A stretch of 64,000 bases of DNA, taken from Gigaspora rosea. Taxonomy: Eukaryota > Glomeromycota > Glomeromycetes > Diversisporales > Gigasporaceae. Numbering within the stretch: the stretch's first letter is position 1; each line of letters begins with the position of its first letter. The notes under the pieces are model-generated. The model searched no databases, was not told the DNA's origin, and saw only the letters and a list, made by a program, of their open reading frames with translations. Below are positions 1 through 11,837 of this stretch, one piece after another. Location: NCBI GenBank assembly GCA_003550325.1, contig QKWP01000636.1, positions 188,816-252,815 of the forward strand, in the 5' to 3' direction. The position numbers and the translations under genes were made by a program.

Positions 1-33
1 TGGGTATCCTGCCATTCCTCTATATTGGTTATT

Positions 34-693
34 TATCCCTTAGTTTGTACTACTTTGCAGGCAAATTTGCTTGTATAATTACTATAAATATACCTCTGAT
101 CTAATTTTTAATCATTTAAAATATTTAAATAAAATTTGGTATTATAATTTTTAATAACAAGAATTATATTTTTGAATTATTTAAATTTATATTATAAGAC
201 AAAAAGTTTATGTTGCTTATAAGCTGAAAATATTAAATTTTAAAGAAATTTTTAAACCAAAAAAATATTTTACAATATCTTGGAGAATTCTTTAAATATT
301 GGTTTTAAAAATATAGTTTCTAATACTATATTGTAGTTTGTATAAAGGATGTCAACTTTTATTATTTGACTTTATATGATTTACTTGTAAAAATTAAGAC
401 TTGTATTAGAAGTGAAAATTTTTTTTATAGACGGGAACATATAAAATTTGAGAAAACCTAAAGAAAAATTTCTATAGTAAAAGTTCCAAAACAAAAACTT
501 TAAACTTTTATTACGCCAAAGTTTTTTAATAATTTTAAAAAAATTTTATAATAAAGTTGATAAACAGAACTAATATTATATTTTTTTACTTAGAAAGTAT
601 ATAGCTAAAATTAATATTTAAGGTTTTATTTAAAAAATTTAAAATTTTAAAATTTTCGCAGGCAAATATGCCTGCATAACAAATTAAGGGATA
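34..693. mobile_element. MITE family A, copy 1 (656 bp, TA target duplication)
   Basis: The element spans 36-691 and is flanked by TA at 34-35 and 692-693. It begins TCCCTTAGTTTG and ends CAAATTAAGGGA, so the ends are inverted repeats. Further in, both arms carry the palindromic motif GCAGGCAAAT. A second copy lies at 56417-57060 in the opposite orientation, with matching internal sequence (for example the tract around 430-620 corresponds to the reverse complement of 56490-56690). It has no coding capacity, so it is non-autonomous. The insertion supplies the stop codon of the coiled-coil reading frame on its right. The TA duplication suggests mobilisation by an IS630-Tc1-mariner-type enzyme, but this is inference. 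Confidence 0.85.
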
Positions 694-1815
694 GGTTGAT
701 TATTCTGAAGTACAAAAATTTGCTGATTCAAATTATTAATTAATTGTTCTGAATTTCGTGCTCGAGTTTTCCACTTACTCCACTTGTTGTTCAGTTGAAC
801 ATCAGCAAGTAATAAATCATTTTCTAGAGTCTTGCATTTATTTTTCCATTTAGTGTATTGATTTTTTGTAAGATTTAAGAAGTGCGTAGTAATTGCCTCA
901 TTCATCTTATATTCTTGTAGTTGCTGATAGGTTCGTCTATTTTTGAATCCCAATACAAATTTTTCTAGAAGCAATTTTGATATTTGTCTTTTTTGTATAC
1001 AGATTGTAATTCGACCATCAAGCTCTCGAGATTTAAATATATTATGTTGAGTTCTGTGGGCCTCATAAGTCTGGTGAAGAAGATCATAGTCATTTTGAAG
1101 TGTGGCTAACTGGGTTTGTGAATCGACAAACTGGGTCTGTGAATTGGTTAACTAGGTTTGCAAATTTATTAACTGGGCTGCAAATTTGCTACTCGATTTT
1201 CAGCATTAATTGCTCGAGCATTTGCTCATGGATATATTTGTAGTACCAATCTCTCAACCTATTTCCGGCATCAGAAATTATATTAAGATAATCTTCAATG
1301 CCATTTATTGTAGGTGCTGTTGTAATTGGACTCTGAAAATATTGTCTAATGTTATCAATCTCTCGCCGGATTCTATTATTTTGAATCGTGGCTTGATTTT
1401 CAGGAAGAGATAATGTTCGGGAGGATCCTGGTAGTTGTGCCATTTCTATAGTATTATTGGAATTTTTATTTCTAAGAAATGTTCCTTCAGATCTATTCAA
1501 AACAAGTATTTTTTCATTAAGCTTGTCTATTTCATTCTGAAAAAATTCTAACTGCTTTTCTAAATAATCTATATAATTTTCTCGCTTTTCAGATTCTTTA
1601 AATACATTTTTTAACTGTTTTATAAGATTAGAAATTTCTGATCTCAATGGGTCTAGCTCCTCATCCCGAATTGAGATTTCTTTTTCAAAATAATTAATAT
1701 AATCCTCTTTTGTAACAAGATCCTGTTGTAATTTGCAGATTCGATCTTGTATTGCTAATAAATCGCTTTTAAATTGATTAATTTTACTAGATAATATATT
1801 TTCTAGCAATGCCAT
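694..1815 (-). pseudogene. Decayed coiled-coil protein gene, truncated by MITE
   Basis: Reading frames at 1815-1189 (start MALLENILSS) and 974-684 belong to one gene. The stretch between them stays in a coding-like frame with glutamine/leucine heptads (LQTQLTNSQTQ-like) but contains an in-frame TAG near 1153 and a frameshift near 1185. The first ~110 residues and the downstream part are predicted alpha-helical coiled coil, rich in K, E, Q and N. A conserved-looking block near residues 170-205 contains RDWYYKYIHEQ. The last frame ends inside MITE A, so the original C terminus is lost. It is transcribed divergently from the integrase gene with only ~26 bp between the starts, suggesting one shared promoter region. 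No enzyme domain is visible. A structural or Gag-like role in a mobile element is possible but not shown. Confidence 0.55.
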
Positions 1816-1841
1816 CTTTTTTTAAACTATAATAAGAAAAG

Positions 1842-2994
1842 ATGTTATCTATTCCTATTATTCATGTAGATTCTGAAAAAGCTTGTGAATTAGATATATC
1901 TATTGCTTTGTGTAAGATTTATTATCAACCTAATGGTTATCAAAGAACTGCAAAAAAATTGTATGAAGCTTCTCTAAAGGCTGGGTTCGACTTTGTTAGG
2001 ATGAAGTACGTGATTGGCTTGAAAAACAAGCTTTATTTCAAATTCATAAGCCATCTCCAAGGTATATTCCCCGAGTTTCATTTAATACAATTCAAATTCC
2101 TAATGAATGTCATCAAGCTGATATTCTCTATATGCCTTATAATAAAATTGGAAAAATAACCTATATGTTTTGTCTTAATGTTGTAGATATTGCTTCTAGG
2201 TATAAAGCATCAGTTCCAATTGGAGGTATTATTCTCAATATCGAAGATTTTGATCTAAAAAATATTTTAATTTTGAAAGCTGTTGCTATAGCATTTAAAA
2301 AAATCTTTAATGATCCCAAGTGTCCACTTACTTACCCTAAATTATTGTTAACCGATAAGAGTTCAGAATTTAAAGGGGATTGTAAAAGACTGATAAAAAA
2401 GCATGGTGTAAAAATTCAAAAAGCTAATTCTAAACGTACTATGGGAATTGTTGAAAGATATAACCGAACTTTAGCAGAAAGACTATTTCGAATACAAGAT
2501 GCATCAGATTTGCTATTGCCAATATCTGAAAGGTCTAGGGCTTGGATGAAAAATCTTCCAATTATTGTTAAAGAACTCAATAATTCTGTAACTAAATTAA
2601 TTGGCATGGCTCCTGCTAAAGCTATAAAATGAAAAAGGTTATTTCATCATTTTCTAAAATACGCAATGGACCCATGGGCTTTGAAGAATCCAAGCTATCA
2701 TATAATACCCCTGTAAGATATTTACTTGAACCTGGTGAGCTTGAAGATGGGAATAGACGTAGTACTGATTGCAATTTTTCACCTTCTATTTATTTTATTA
2801 AACAATCTTTAGTACAAAAAAATCAACCAGTATTGTATTGAATTGAAGATATTAATGGAAATGGGCCAAAATAGTCTTTTGTCAGAGAAGAGCTTTTACC
2901 GGTAATTGTCCCTCCTAATACAGAATTGCCACCTAAATGGGTACTTATGAATAAAGAAAGTCTTCTGTTTCTTCATCAATTTGGGTTTCTTTAA
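1842..2994 (+). pseudogene. DDE integrase (rve-type) of a mobile element, frameshifted
   Basis: Three overlapping frames (1842-~2003, ~2003-2632, 2629-2994) form one integrase gene. The N-terminal part has a helical segment (GYQRTAKKLYEAS) and a WLEKQA block before the catalytic core. Core motifs: the first Asp in HQADILYMPY, a strand with NVVDIASRYKAS, the second Asp in LLTDKSSEF, and the catalytic Glu in MGIVERYNRTLAERLF. After the core comes a segment with YNTPVRYLLEPGE and FVREELLPV, like the target-binding tail of retroviral-type integrases. Defects: frameshifts near 2003 and 2629, a TGA near 2840 and a TAG near 2871. The family catalyses strand transfer of element ends. No reverse transcriptase, protease or DNA polymerase is visible in the window, so a retrotransposon, Ginger-like or Maverick-like origin cannot be decided. 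Confidence 0.8.
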
Positions 2995-3410
2995 TGAAAT
3001 GATCTCTAGCTAATTTGTAATATAATTTATATAGTTCCATAATAGAAGTTAATATCTTTGGGTCTCGCTTATAAAATTCTTTGTAGTTATTCATAGTTTT
3101 ATTATATTTATTTTCATTAGGGAATATGATCTGGGCTAAGTTTTTTATATATTCATTAGGATCCTCAGTCTGACGTAATTTCTTAATTCTTTCTTTATAG
3201 TTTTGCATAAACTTGCTGTTTTTTGGTTTTTTTATAGTAAATTCCAGCTTTGACTACATTAATTAAAGCTTGCTCAACTTCTTTGTATGTGGGTTTGGTT
3301 TCAGTTATTTGAATTTCAGCTAAGATTCTGACCTTATCAATTATTTGATTTTTAGCTAAAGATCTGGCCTTATCAGATACTTGATCAATATTTTTATTAG
3401 TAGATGTCAT
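2945..3410 (-). pseudogene. Small helical protein next to integrase, frameshifted
   Basis: Two overlapping frames, 3410-3195 (71 aa, start MTSTNKNIDQ) and 3208-2945 (87 aa), read as one ~150-residue lysine-rich helical protein broken by one frameshift near 3205. The sequence is rich in K, I, Y and E and has no recognised motif. It converges on the integrase gene, and their 3' ends overlap by about 50 bp. Its position between the integrase and the zinc-module gene suggests membership of the same element. Function unknown. Confidence 0.45.
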
Positions 3411-3528
3411 TTGAATATGTGATATGTTTTGATTATCTAAAGTTTTGTATATGGGTGCTGGTATTCCGTTGTTTGTATTAATATACTAGATCTTTTTGTT
3501 TAAATTAAAATTTTTATATTTATATACC

Positions 3529-3774
3529 ATGATAGGTGAATATATTTGTACTTATTTACTCAGAACTGGAGTTATTTGTGGACGTACTTGCCGTCGGCCT
3601 GAAGGGTGCTATGAACATTGGAAGGCTAGAAAGCGTTTTTCTTGTAAGGTTTGTAATAAACCAACTAGCTCAGAACCTGGCCTTTGCAGAAAACATGCTA
3701 ATAGTTATTATGTTACCCAATATATTAATAGGCTTCAGGAAAAGGCCCAGAAGCTTCTACTTTATAAAAATTGA
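3529..3774 (+). CDS. 81-aa protein with two Cys/His zinc modules
   Basis: The start is the ATG at 3529 (MIGEYICTY); the TTG further upstream only adds a hydrophobic leader that looks spurious. Two modules are visible: C17-x3-C21-x5-C27-x2-H30 and C39-x2-C42-x10-C53-x2-H56. Both end in CxxH (GCYEHW and LCRKHA), which suggests internal duplication of a treble-clef or zinc-ribbon unit. The C-terminal ~25 residues are a predicted basic helix (INRLQEKAQKLL). Unlike its neighbours the frame is uninterrupted. It probably binds nucleic acid or a protein partner of the adjacent integrase group, but no named family is recognised. Confidence 0.6.
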   Translation: MIGEYICTYLLRTGVICGRTCRRPEGCYEHWKARKRFSCKVCNKPTSSEPGLCRKHANSYYVTQYINRLQEKAQKLLLYKN

Positions 3775-5820
3775 TAGGATTATTGTGCCAAAATGATGAC
3801 GCAAACACAAATTTATCATCATTCGAGCGACGACACAAATACAAATTTATACCTACTATGACAAAATGATATCCTTTTTGATATGAATTTGGGTAAATAA
3901 ATGTGTTCTAGCTATATAAAAATTTACACCAAGCTATAGTATATAAAAGTGCTATAAAATATAGCAGGATGACGATTAAAAAGATTTTTAAACTTCATTT
4001 ATATAGAGGTGTAGAAAAAGTGTCCTAGAACTCCCTTTTTGCCACTACTTTTGTGCACTTAACTTGTTAAAATTTTATGTGCATAAAAATATATATGTGC
4101 ACATGTGCATCGTGTGTATGCCAATTTTAAACACTGGTCAGGAGGAATGATGTAATGAAATTTCTTTCTAGAACATCCTTTTAGGCATATAGATTTTTCT
4201 TTTTTTTTTTATAGTATATAGTATAAGGTGTTTCCTTGTACAATACTATATAATTTTTATAGTTCTTGTATAGGCATTAATAGTGCTATCATGTATTTCT
4301 TTCTTTTTGCTTTTTTCTTCTTTCTTTTCAGTTTTTTCTTTTTGTTTGAACTTGGTTTGTTGTTTAGGTAGTATTTGGTATTCCCCATTTTATTTTTCCT
4401 TTTATATAGTTCTTCTTACTTGTTGTAGTTTTTTTTTGTAGTAGGTTCTTTTTACTAGAAAGGTTAGGAGAAAAAAGTTTAAATGAAGGCAATCTTGATA
4501 TGGTTAGCATGTGTTAGCTAGTGATAGAAGGGAACATATTCTCAGTAAGTTGAGAATCCGAATTGAGGCAAAATTTGCTAGGTGGGTCACACTTGGATAA
4601 AATTGGGTAAGCTTTCTGTTAGAGTAAAATGTATGTACACACAAACGCAGTTGTATAATATAGTCTACAGACACAAAGAACAGAATTGCTAAAGTTAAAA
4701 AAAAATTATTACTATATTTAGTAATTCTAGTTTATTATAAAACTATATTAAAATTTAGAAAACTGATCAAATGTAAAAATTTAAAATTTTATTTAAACTT
4801 AATTATTTTATATGGTAGGCCATTGTATTATTGTCAAAAATTTTTAATAAATTAAGTCTATTATTTTTTAATAATTTTATTAATAAAATTATACAAAATG
4901 CTATGATTCTCTAAATTTTACTAATTGATTCTAAATTTGTGCTCTAAATAAATGTTGTAATATTCAGACTCAGACTAGTTTGCGAACTTCAAACTCAGAT
5001 TCTGATCAGACTCAAACTTGACTAAAAGTTTGAAATATAAAATTTTGAGTCCAGTTTGAAATCAGACCAGTCTCAAACTTAACAAAATCTGGTCCATTTT
5101 TGGGTTTGCATAAGTATTATATTTTTGTATATTTTTATAAAAAGAATTTCTTTTTAGCTATATTTTTTATTTTTTAAAAACTTGTTAATTATTTGTTGAT
5201 TTAAGATGTTCTGCACTGTAGTAATACTAAAATATCACTTCACTTGATTAATGCAAAGTAAAGATTGATTAAAATAAAATTTATTAATAATAAATTTTTT
5301 AAAAATTAGCCAATAACCAAAGACCAAAACATGTGACTTGTCCATTTTTCATTAATTATTTAACATATTATATAAAAATTAAATATATTTAAAGTAGTAT
5401 AAATCAAAAATATTTAATAATTATTTTCAAAATAAAGCTGCTAAGTTGTAACAAATTATCTTGGCTACAATCTAGCCTTTCTGTTTTTTTTTATATCTTT
5501 TCTGTATCATGAGCTGTTAATTTTTGAAATTATTTTAGTCTTTAGGTGTAGAATTTTAAATTTTATAATTACATTTGGTAAAGTTATTTCCAAAGTATAA
5601 TTTAAACCAAAGTTTGAGCTGATAAGTTTTAATCGCATTCTTGGAGAAATATATTTTATTTCAAAAATTAAATTACTTTAAAATTCTTGAGTTGTAATAT
5701 ATAAAAATTGCAATGAATTTATGAAATATCCTAAAATTGAAAAAATTTTGATACCTATAAATATAGATTTTGGCTGAGATAATAAAAGTTTCCCAAATTA
5801 AGGTGCGTAATTATAATAAA
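3775..5820. other. Gene-free AT-rich stretch
   Basis: No credible coding frame. It holds T-rich low-complexity tracts (4190-4460). Around 4960-5110 short motifs of the type CAGACTCAAACT recur in both orientations, probably an eroded inverted-repeat element. Nothing else is recognised. Confidence 0.6.
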
Positions 5821-5866
5821 CTTATATGTCTAACAAGGGCGGGGAAGATGGGTTAGCTATAGAATT

Positions 5867-6050
5867 ACTGAGTTACGGCAATTACATTTAATTGCCGTAA
5901 ATATTATAAATGCATAAATGTCGTAATTCCGTAATGTCGTAATGCTGTAATGTCGTAATGCCGCAAATTCCGTAATTCCGTAATGCTGTAATGCTGTAAT
6001 GCTGTAATGCTGTAACGCCGTAATGCTGAAATGCCGCGTTGACACAACTG
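5867..6050. repeat. 9-bp minisatellite (TAATGCTGT/TAATGCCGT)
   Basis: About fifteen imperfect copies of a 9-bp unit, varying between TAATGCTGT, TAATGTCGT and TAATTCCGT. The left side has the small inverted repeat ACGGCAATTA/TAATTGCCGT (5876-5903). The minus-strand frame over it is only a translation of the repeat (HYSITALQ-like) and is not a gene. Related short stretches occur at 10975-11045 and 12570-12655. Confidence 0.8.
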
Positions 6051-7325
6051 TAATACTATAACACTATAATATTATAATGTTATAATTAACTGAGACACAA
6101 ACCAGAAACTATGTTGTTATTTTCCATAAGCATTCATTCACATTAATTAGTCAAGTGTAAAAAATTTGTATGACCATTAATGAACTAGATAAAGTTAGAA
6201 TTGGAAAAGAAGAGTTTGGTTCTATGACATTGTTTGATGATTGCGAAAGCTGATGGTAATGAGTTAATTATGTAAGAACATATAAACTATCTAGTAATTA
6301 CAACTGTCCTTAAGTGAAAAATAGAAAGTTTCATGAATCATTAATAATACTTCTTTACTGTTTGTTTGCTTTTCATATTTGTCATTTACTGTGCTACAAC
6401 AAATTCAATTAAAAAATCATGTTTATGAAGACTTGTGAGAGTAATGTTACATGCTGTTATTGTAATTTGACAATGGCATATCTAATCAATTAGCTCGCTA
6501 AAACTGTTCTCAAACAATGACTTATAGAATGGTCTAATTGGCCAAAAAAATAAATCACGATAATCGTTTGTCAAAATAAAACCTAGACCTGACAAAACCC
6601 ATTTTTTCATAGTCGTTACATATAAAGTACTAAATCAACGTAACTACAATATATAAAATTTAATTTGGGGGACCAAATCCTCGGATTTGGTGACCTAAAT
6701 TTCATAAATTCGTCGTGCTGATAAAGCATCTTTGCAAGAAAAAAACCCACAAATTTATTTGACTTTTAAAAACGTAGTATGAAAATAATAATTATATTAT
6801 AATGCGCTATATAGATAAAGAATATAAATTACTTTTAATTTATCTATATTTGTCATATACATTGGATGCATGAATTGATGATATCGGCATTGTAAAGATT
6901 CATATTGTACATGCAATCTCATTAAAATAACCAAAGCCATTTCTTAAAAGAATGTAAAATTTTAACGCGAGCCTCATTTCTAATTTAGTAATTTTGTCAA
7001 CAAGATACGTAAACAAGTTGGAGACGATAATTTTGTATATAAGGGATGACCAATGACTTTTCTTTACAAGTCTTTTTGAATATATTTTTTACTCTTGTAT
7101 AATTTATATAATTCAAAGATGAATTGAATACATTAAAATAAATGGCACAAAATTTATAAAAAATTGGGTTCGACAAAATTCAGTTGAAAAATAACATTTA
7201 TAACACTTTAATTTAAAGATACTAAGTAAAAAATACACATTGATTTGATCATTTACATATCATTGAAAATATATTTAAAATTGAAAAACTTACAAAAAAT
7301 TTGAAAGACAAAAACTAGCTATTGA
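6051..7325. other. Intergenic, nothing recognised
   Basis: AT-rich sequence without coding frames. One perfect 9-bp hairpin lies near 6672-6691 (ACCAAATCC, loop TC, GGATTTGGT). The last ~200 bp are the 3' flank of the membrane-protein gene that ends at 7326. Confidence 0.5.
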
Positions 7326-8648
7326 TTATACACCAGCACGAATAGTTAAAAATGCGAGAGCAATTGAAGCAATAGCAATGGAGGCGACTTTCCACCAAGG
7401 ATTTTCAGGGAGGTAATAACGTTTTTGTGGATAAATACTTGTGACGTGAAGGTCTAAATAAATATAGTAAGCATAGCAAGGGTATGTAAAACAGTAACTG
7501 AAAAAGAACCCGAGAAGTCTGTGATAATGAAGAAATAAAAGAAAACAAATTTAGTATATAAATATGATTTATATTGTAGCAGATAAGGAATGTAAAAGAA
7601 ATGGAATAACTTACGCTAAAAATGAAAATCTATAAACAGTAAAAACGATATTGCCAGCAACATGAAAGACAGCACCAACAACTAATAATAAAAGTTGGTG
7701 TGGATGATTAAGTATCGCATGATAAGACTTATGATGAGCAATAGGATCATCTTCATTTTCAACAACAAGTTCATCTAAATTGTCACGATTTGCACCACCA
7801 AGCCTAAGCTCGCGTATAGTAGTTATATATACACGAGCGAATTCAATAATAAGGGCCCAGTCAAAGACCAAACCTGGATTTAATTTAAATAGTCATGAAA
7901 ATGAATACAAATACACATTAAAATAATAATAATAATAATAATAATAATTTACCTTGGCCTTTGAACCACAAAGCATCATAAGGGAATTTGAATAAAATGC
8001 AGGTAACTGTAATTGTAGCAATGTAAGCTCCAAGGACAGGCCAAAATGCAGCAGATTTAATTCTTCCACCAGAACCAAGCATAACAAGAATAGTGAATTC
8101 AGCAGCATTATGAAGTACACCAACAGCTACCCATATTTTACCAACACCAACAAGGAATATGGTAACACCAGCTAAGAGAGTCATCACAATATAAACAGAC
8201 AAGACACGGTCAAAATCGATTGTTGGAATTGAAATAGCATCTCTATCACCTACGCTATAAAAACGTGTGATAAGTTTACGATTTGTAGGAGGATGATATG
8301 CCCATTTTATTGCATAATAACTGGAAAGAATTAAAAGAATTTGATTGAATAATAATGTGGCATCAAGTTGGTTAGCATCGAATCCTAATTTATTATTTTA
8401 ATATTAAAACAATAATTCATTAATTAATTAAATTAATTTTTTAATTTTTGGTAGAAATAAAAAAAAAAAAACAAAATGAAAAAATAAATAATATATATAC
8501 CATCTAGTTCAGGAAGCCATGTTAAATAACCAGTGAACCGGTAACGGGCTTGTTTTGGAATTTCAGGATCAATTCCATGGAAAGAAGCGAGCACAAGTAT
8601 TAATGCTATAACAGATAGAGAAACAGCAAGGCAAGCACCAATCTTCAT
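7326..8648 (-). CDS. Multi-pass membrane protein, 343 aa, four exons, unknown family
   Basis: Exons 8648-8501, 8384-7953, 7873-7615 and 7518-7326 join in frame (1032 nt, 343 aa). All three introns are GT-AG, 79-116 nt long and AT-rich; intron 2 contains a (TTA)n tract. The split codons close cleanly at all three junctions, which supports the model. About eight hydrophobic segments are visible: residues 5-24 (signal anchor or signal peptide), 57-77, 110-131, 133-153, 162-182, 253-275, 277-300 and 322-340. A charged loop (residues 223-245, NLDELVVENEDD) separates the fifth and sixth. Candidate functional residues are the HNAAE and HPHQ histidines near the membrane. The frame is intact across all exons, so the gene is probably under selection. 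No family is recognised. Confidence 0.8.
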
Positions 8649-10844
8649 TTTTTTATTCCTGTTTTTGTCGTTACGAAGAGAATTTCTTTCGTGAGATAAT
8701 TCGTGAGTTTCTAAATGAGCATTTCACAATCCTTAAGTATTTATTTTGTACGCATCACATTATCCGGAAAAGGTTTTATACGTATACGTATGCACTTACA
8801 TAAAAGTATAAATAAAATTAGCCGCACTTTAAAGCCAAAAATTATGTTACATTGTGTTAAGATATTCCTAACGCTAAAGTGTTAATAACGTTAAAAAAAA
8901 AAAAAAAAACGAATCATAGAGAACTTCAGGCGGTAAATAATATTTTTATTATTTTACATTTGTGAAACTATTTTGAATTATCTAATCTCAAGTTACAAAA
9001 TGTTTTCACAGTGCATTTTGATTTAATCAAAAAAGAAAAAAATTTTTTTTATGGCCATATTGTTGGACAAACGATTAATTTATCATAATGGCTAACACTA
9101 ATTTATAACGAGAGAGTGACAAAAAAATGTAAGTACAATCAATTAATTCTTATGACAATCAATTAATTCTTATTATGATTTAAAGTTTTTTTATCAATTT
9201 GTGTTAATCGGATAACACCATATTAAGGTAAAAATAATCAATTAAAGTTAGCCAATCTCGGACTGATTTTTGAGCCTAACACTAACTCTAAATATTTTTG
9301 GAAATTAAAAATCAGCCCTCATTTTTTTTTCCTTATTGTTTACCTTATTTTTCCAATAAAAGATAAAAATTTTTTTTTTTTGAGAGTGATTAGATGATTG
9401 TAATGCCTTAGCATTCGAAATTTATTGACACATGAATTTTGGCCACTGGACAAAGGTAAGAGAAATTTTGACGTTATTGTTAGAATTATGTTATGGTTAG
9501 TTGATATCAAAAATTTTACAAGTAGCTAAAATTTTTGAGTTACGTATTAAGAAAAATTTCAATTAAACCCGTTTCAGTAATCAAAATGACTTTTGTTTTG
9601 GTCCAGGGGGTGTGCTTGGCGATCGATTAATGGCGATCGACCAGCAGCAACCCTTTATCGTCTCCTGTATCGCCTTCCTTACATCGATGCCACACTCTTT
9701 CTTCTATAAACCCTGCATTATAACTAACTAAATATAAGTTATATACTGTAAATTAAGTCTATATATAAGTTATACCGTGTATTTTTTTTGTAGCCGTCAA
9801 ATATATATATATATATATTTATTTATTTATTTATTTATTTTTTATTAAAAAAAAAAAAATTGCTTTTTTTTTTTTAAAAAAAAACTTACAAATAGATATC
9901 AGATATATATCAATTTACAAATACATAAAACAAAAAAATTAGATCTAGATAACTTAGTTTAATTAAATTTTATAAAAAATATTTGCTACAGTTTAAAAAG
10001 TAATTTTATACGTAAACGAACTTATTTATTTATTTTATTTGTTAAGGATTTAATATATTTGTACGTAGCCGCAACTACCTGTAGCCGCATTCCATAAGCC
10101 AATCAAAAATTTGGTAATAACAAAATTTTGATTATGAACCATCTTTTACGTCCTAACAAAAAAAAATTCCATACTAAATTTTGGTATAAACTATGCTTAC
10201 GCCAATCCTAACAAACCCTAACCTCACGATAACCTTAATCGTGAATTGTTTTTATAAAAAAAAATTTTGATAGTAACGACGTTACACCTGATCTTTATTT
10301 ACGGCTATGTAACCTATCGCTATGGCTACAAATATATATTAATTCTATTTTTAATTGTTAATAATATTAGTACAGATATTGTATATATTTTATATTATAC
10401 AGTATATATACTTTATAGTATATACCTTTCACAGTTAATATATCGAAGCCATCTTGTAATGACTTAAGAGTCAAAAAAACTTAAGATTTAAGCTCTTTTT
10501 TTTTTTTTTTTTTTGACTTTAAATCATTAAAATAACTTCAAAATTCATTAATATATTAGTTGTGAAAGTTAAAGCATTGAATTTCTTTAAAATATCAATC
10601 TGCTTGAATTCTATTTACGACAACCCATATAATTACGAAAAGAAATTAATAATATTTGGTGATAATATTGATCTAATTTTACCACTATTAGAACCAGAAT
10701 AGCTTACTAAACAACTTTCATTAGAAGCACAAAAAAAAATTATTTAGTAAAATAAAATTTTTCATTGTAAACTATATAGCTACATTCCAGCACTATAAAA
10801 AAAAAAAAATTAGCTCTGCACACATGTTACTACGTACCACACTT
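8649..10844. other. Gene-free stretch with homopolymer and TTTA runs
   Basis: 5' flank of the membrane-protein gene, then low-complexity DNA: a poly-A run near 8895, (TA)n/(TTTA)n at 9798-9845, and A/T homopolymers at 9840-9890 and 10495-10515. A short GC-richer island (9601-9710, with GATCGAT motifs) shows no frame. The 66-aa frame at 10267-10467 is a translation of AT-rich sequence and is not accepted. Confidence 0.5.
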
Positions 10845-10845
10845 T

Positions 10846-10911
10846 GGATTATCCACACTTAAGATTAGGATTATCCACACTTAAGATTAAGATTATCCAC
10901 ACTTAAAGATT
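10846..10911. repeat. 22-bp tandem repeat, three copies
   Basis: Three near-identical tandem units of about 22 bp, each with GGATTATCCACACTTAAGAT or a one-base variant. TTATCCACA resembles a bacterial DnaA box, but in this eukaryotic setting that is coincidence. Confidence 0.8.
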
Positions 10912-11469
10912 ATAGTTGGTGGTAGGGTAGAAAAGTAATACAGTTACAGCACGTGCCGTAATTGTTTGTGTCTAATGTGTAATGTCATAATGTCGGTTAT
11001 CGAAATGCCATATTGCCATTTCGAGCTGTTGTAATGCTGTTGGTGTATTATATGGTTTAAAGTAACTTTAAAGATACTATTAAAAAGAAAGGTCGATATC
11101 ATATTTCGTTATTCTTTAAATTAACTAACTTAATAAACATTAAAATTTCAGATTTGAATGATTTCACTGGATAGCTAGATGGATATCCTCCCATCACTAT
11201 GTAGGCTAATTTTGTTATAATGTCATAATTAGAGAAGTTTCAGTGAATTATATATCAAAAATTATATATTGTAAAAAATATAAAATTTGAAACGTAAATT
11301 ACATTTTATGGCTGTGATTCACAATGAATAGGCGAAAAGATTAAATGAAAGAAAAATATTAGGGATGACAAAAAAAATGATTTTTATTTTATTTAAATCA
11401 GGTGATGTTTATAATTTAAATATGTCTAAACATCGCATATAAATATTAAGATAATAAACGTCACACATC

Positions 11470-11655
11470 AAGAATGGTAAATGATCTGGTCATTTGCCAA
11501 TTTTTCAAAGACCTCAAAAGACCTCAAAAATGACCGGTCATTTGAGGTCATTCAAATTTTGGGTCATTTGGAAATGACTCGTGACCAATGGCTACGGTCA
11601 TTTCCAAATGACCAGGGTCATTTGGTCATTAGGTCATTTTACATATAGTTAACAT
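11470..11655. mobile_element. GGTCATTTG-type MITE, copy 1 (eroded)
   Basis: Starts near ATGGTAAATGATC and ends near GGTCATTTTACA, which are inverted relative to each other. The interior is a dense set of GGTCATTTG and its complement CAAATGACC in alternating orientation, so either strand can fold into a hairpin. It belongs to the same family as 11838-12051. No clean target duplication was found. Confidence 0.6.
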
Positions 11656-11837
11656 CCTACCAATCACGTCGATTATTAATTGACATGTCATTTGTAAATT
11701 CGAAAATGAATTATATTAATTTGTAATTGGTAAATTATTATTTACGAACTTTTTTTTTGTTTAAAAAAGTAAATACATTATCTTTTGTCTAGTGTTTTTT
11801 TCTTAATCACTTTATATCTCAATTGGGTTGTCGCTTA

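Noticed and set aside
9798-9890. (TA)n, (TTTA)n and homopolymer runs
   Set aside because: Ordinary microsatellites in AT-rich DNA; no sign of function.
10846-10911. TTATCCACA words resembling DnaA boxes or a replication origin
   Set aside because: Three tandem copies of a 22-bp unit in a eukaryotic genome; no other origin features.
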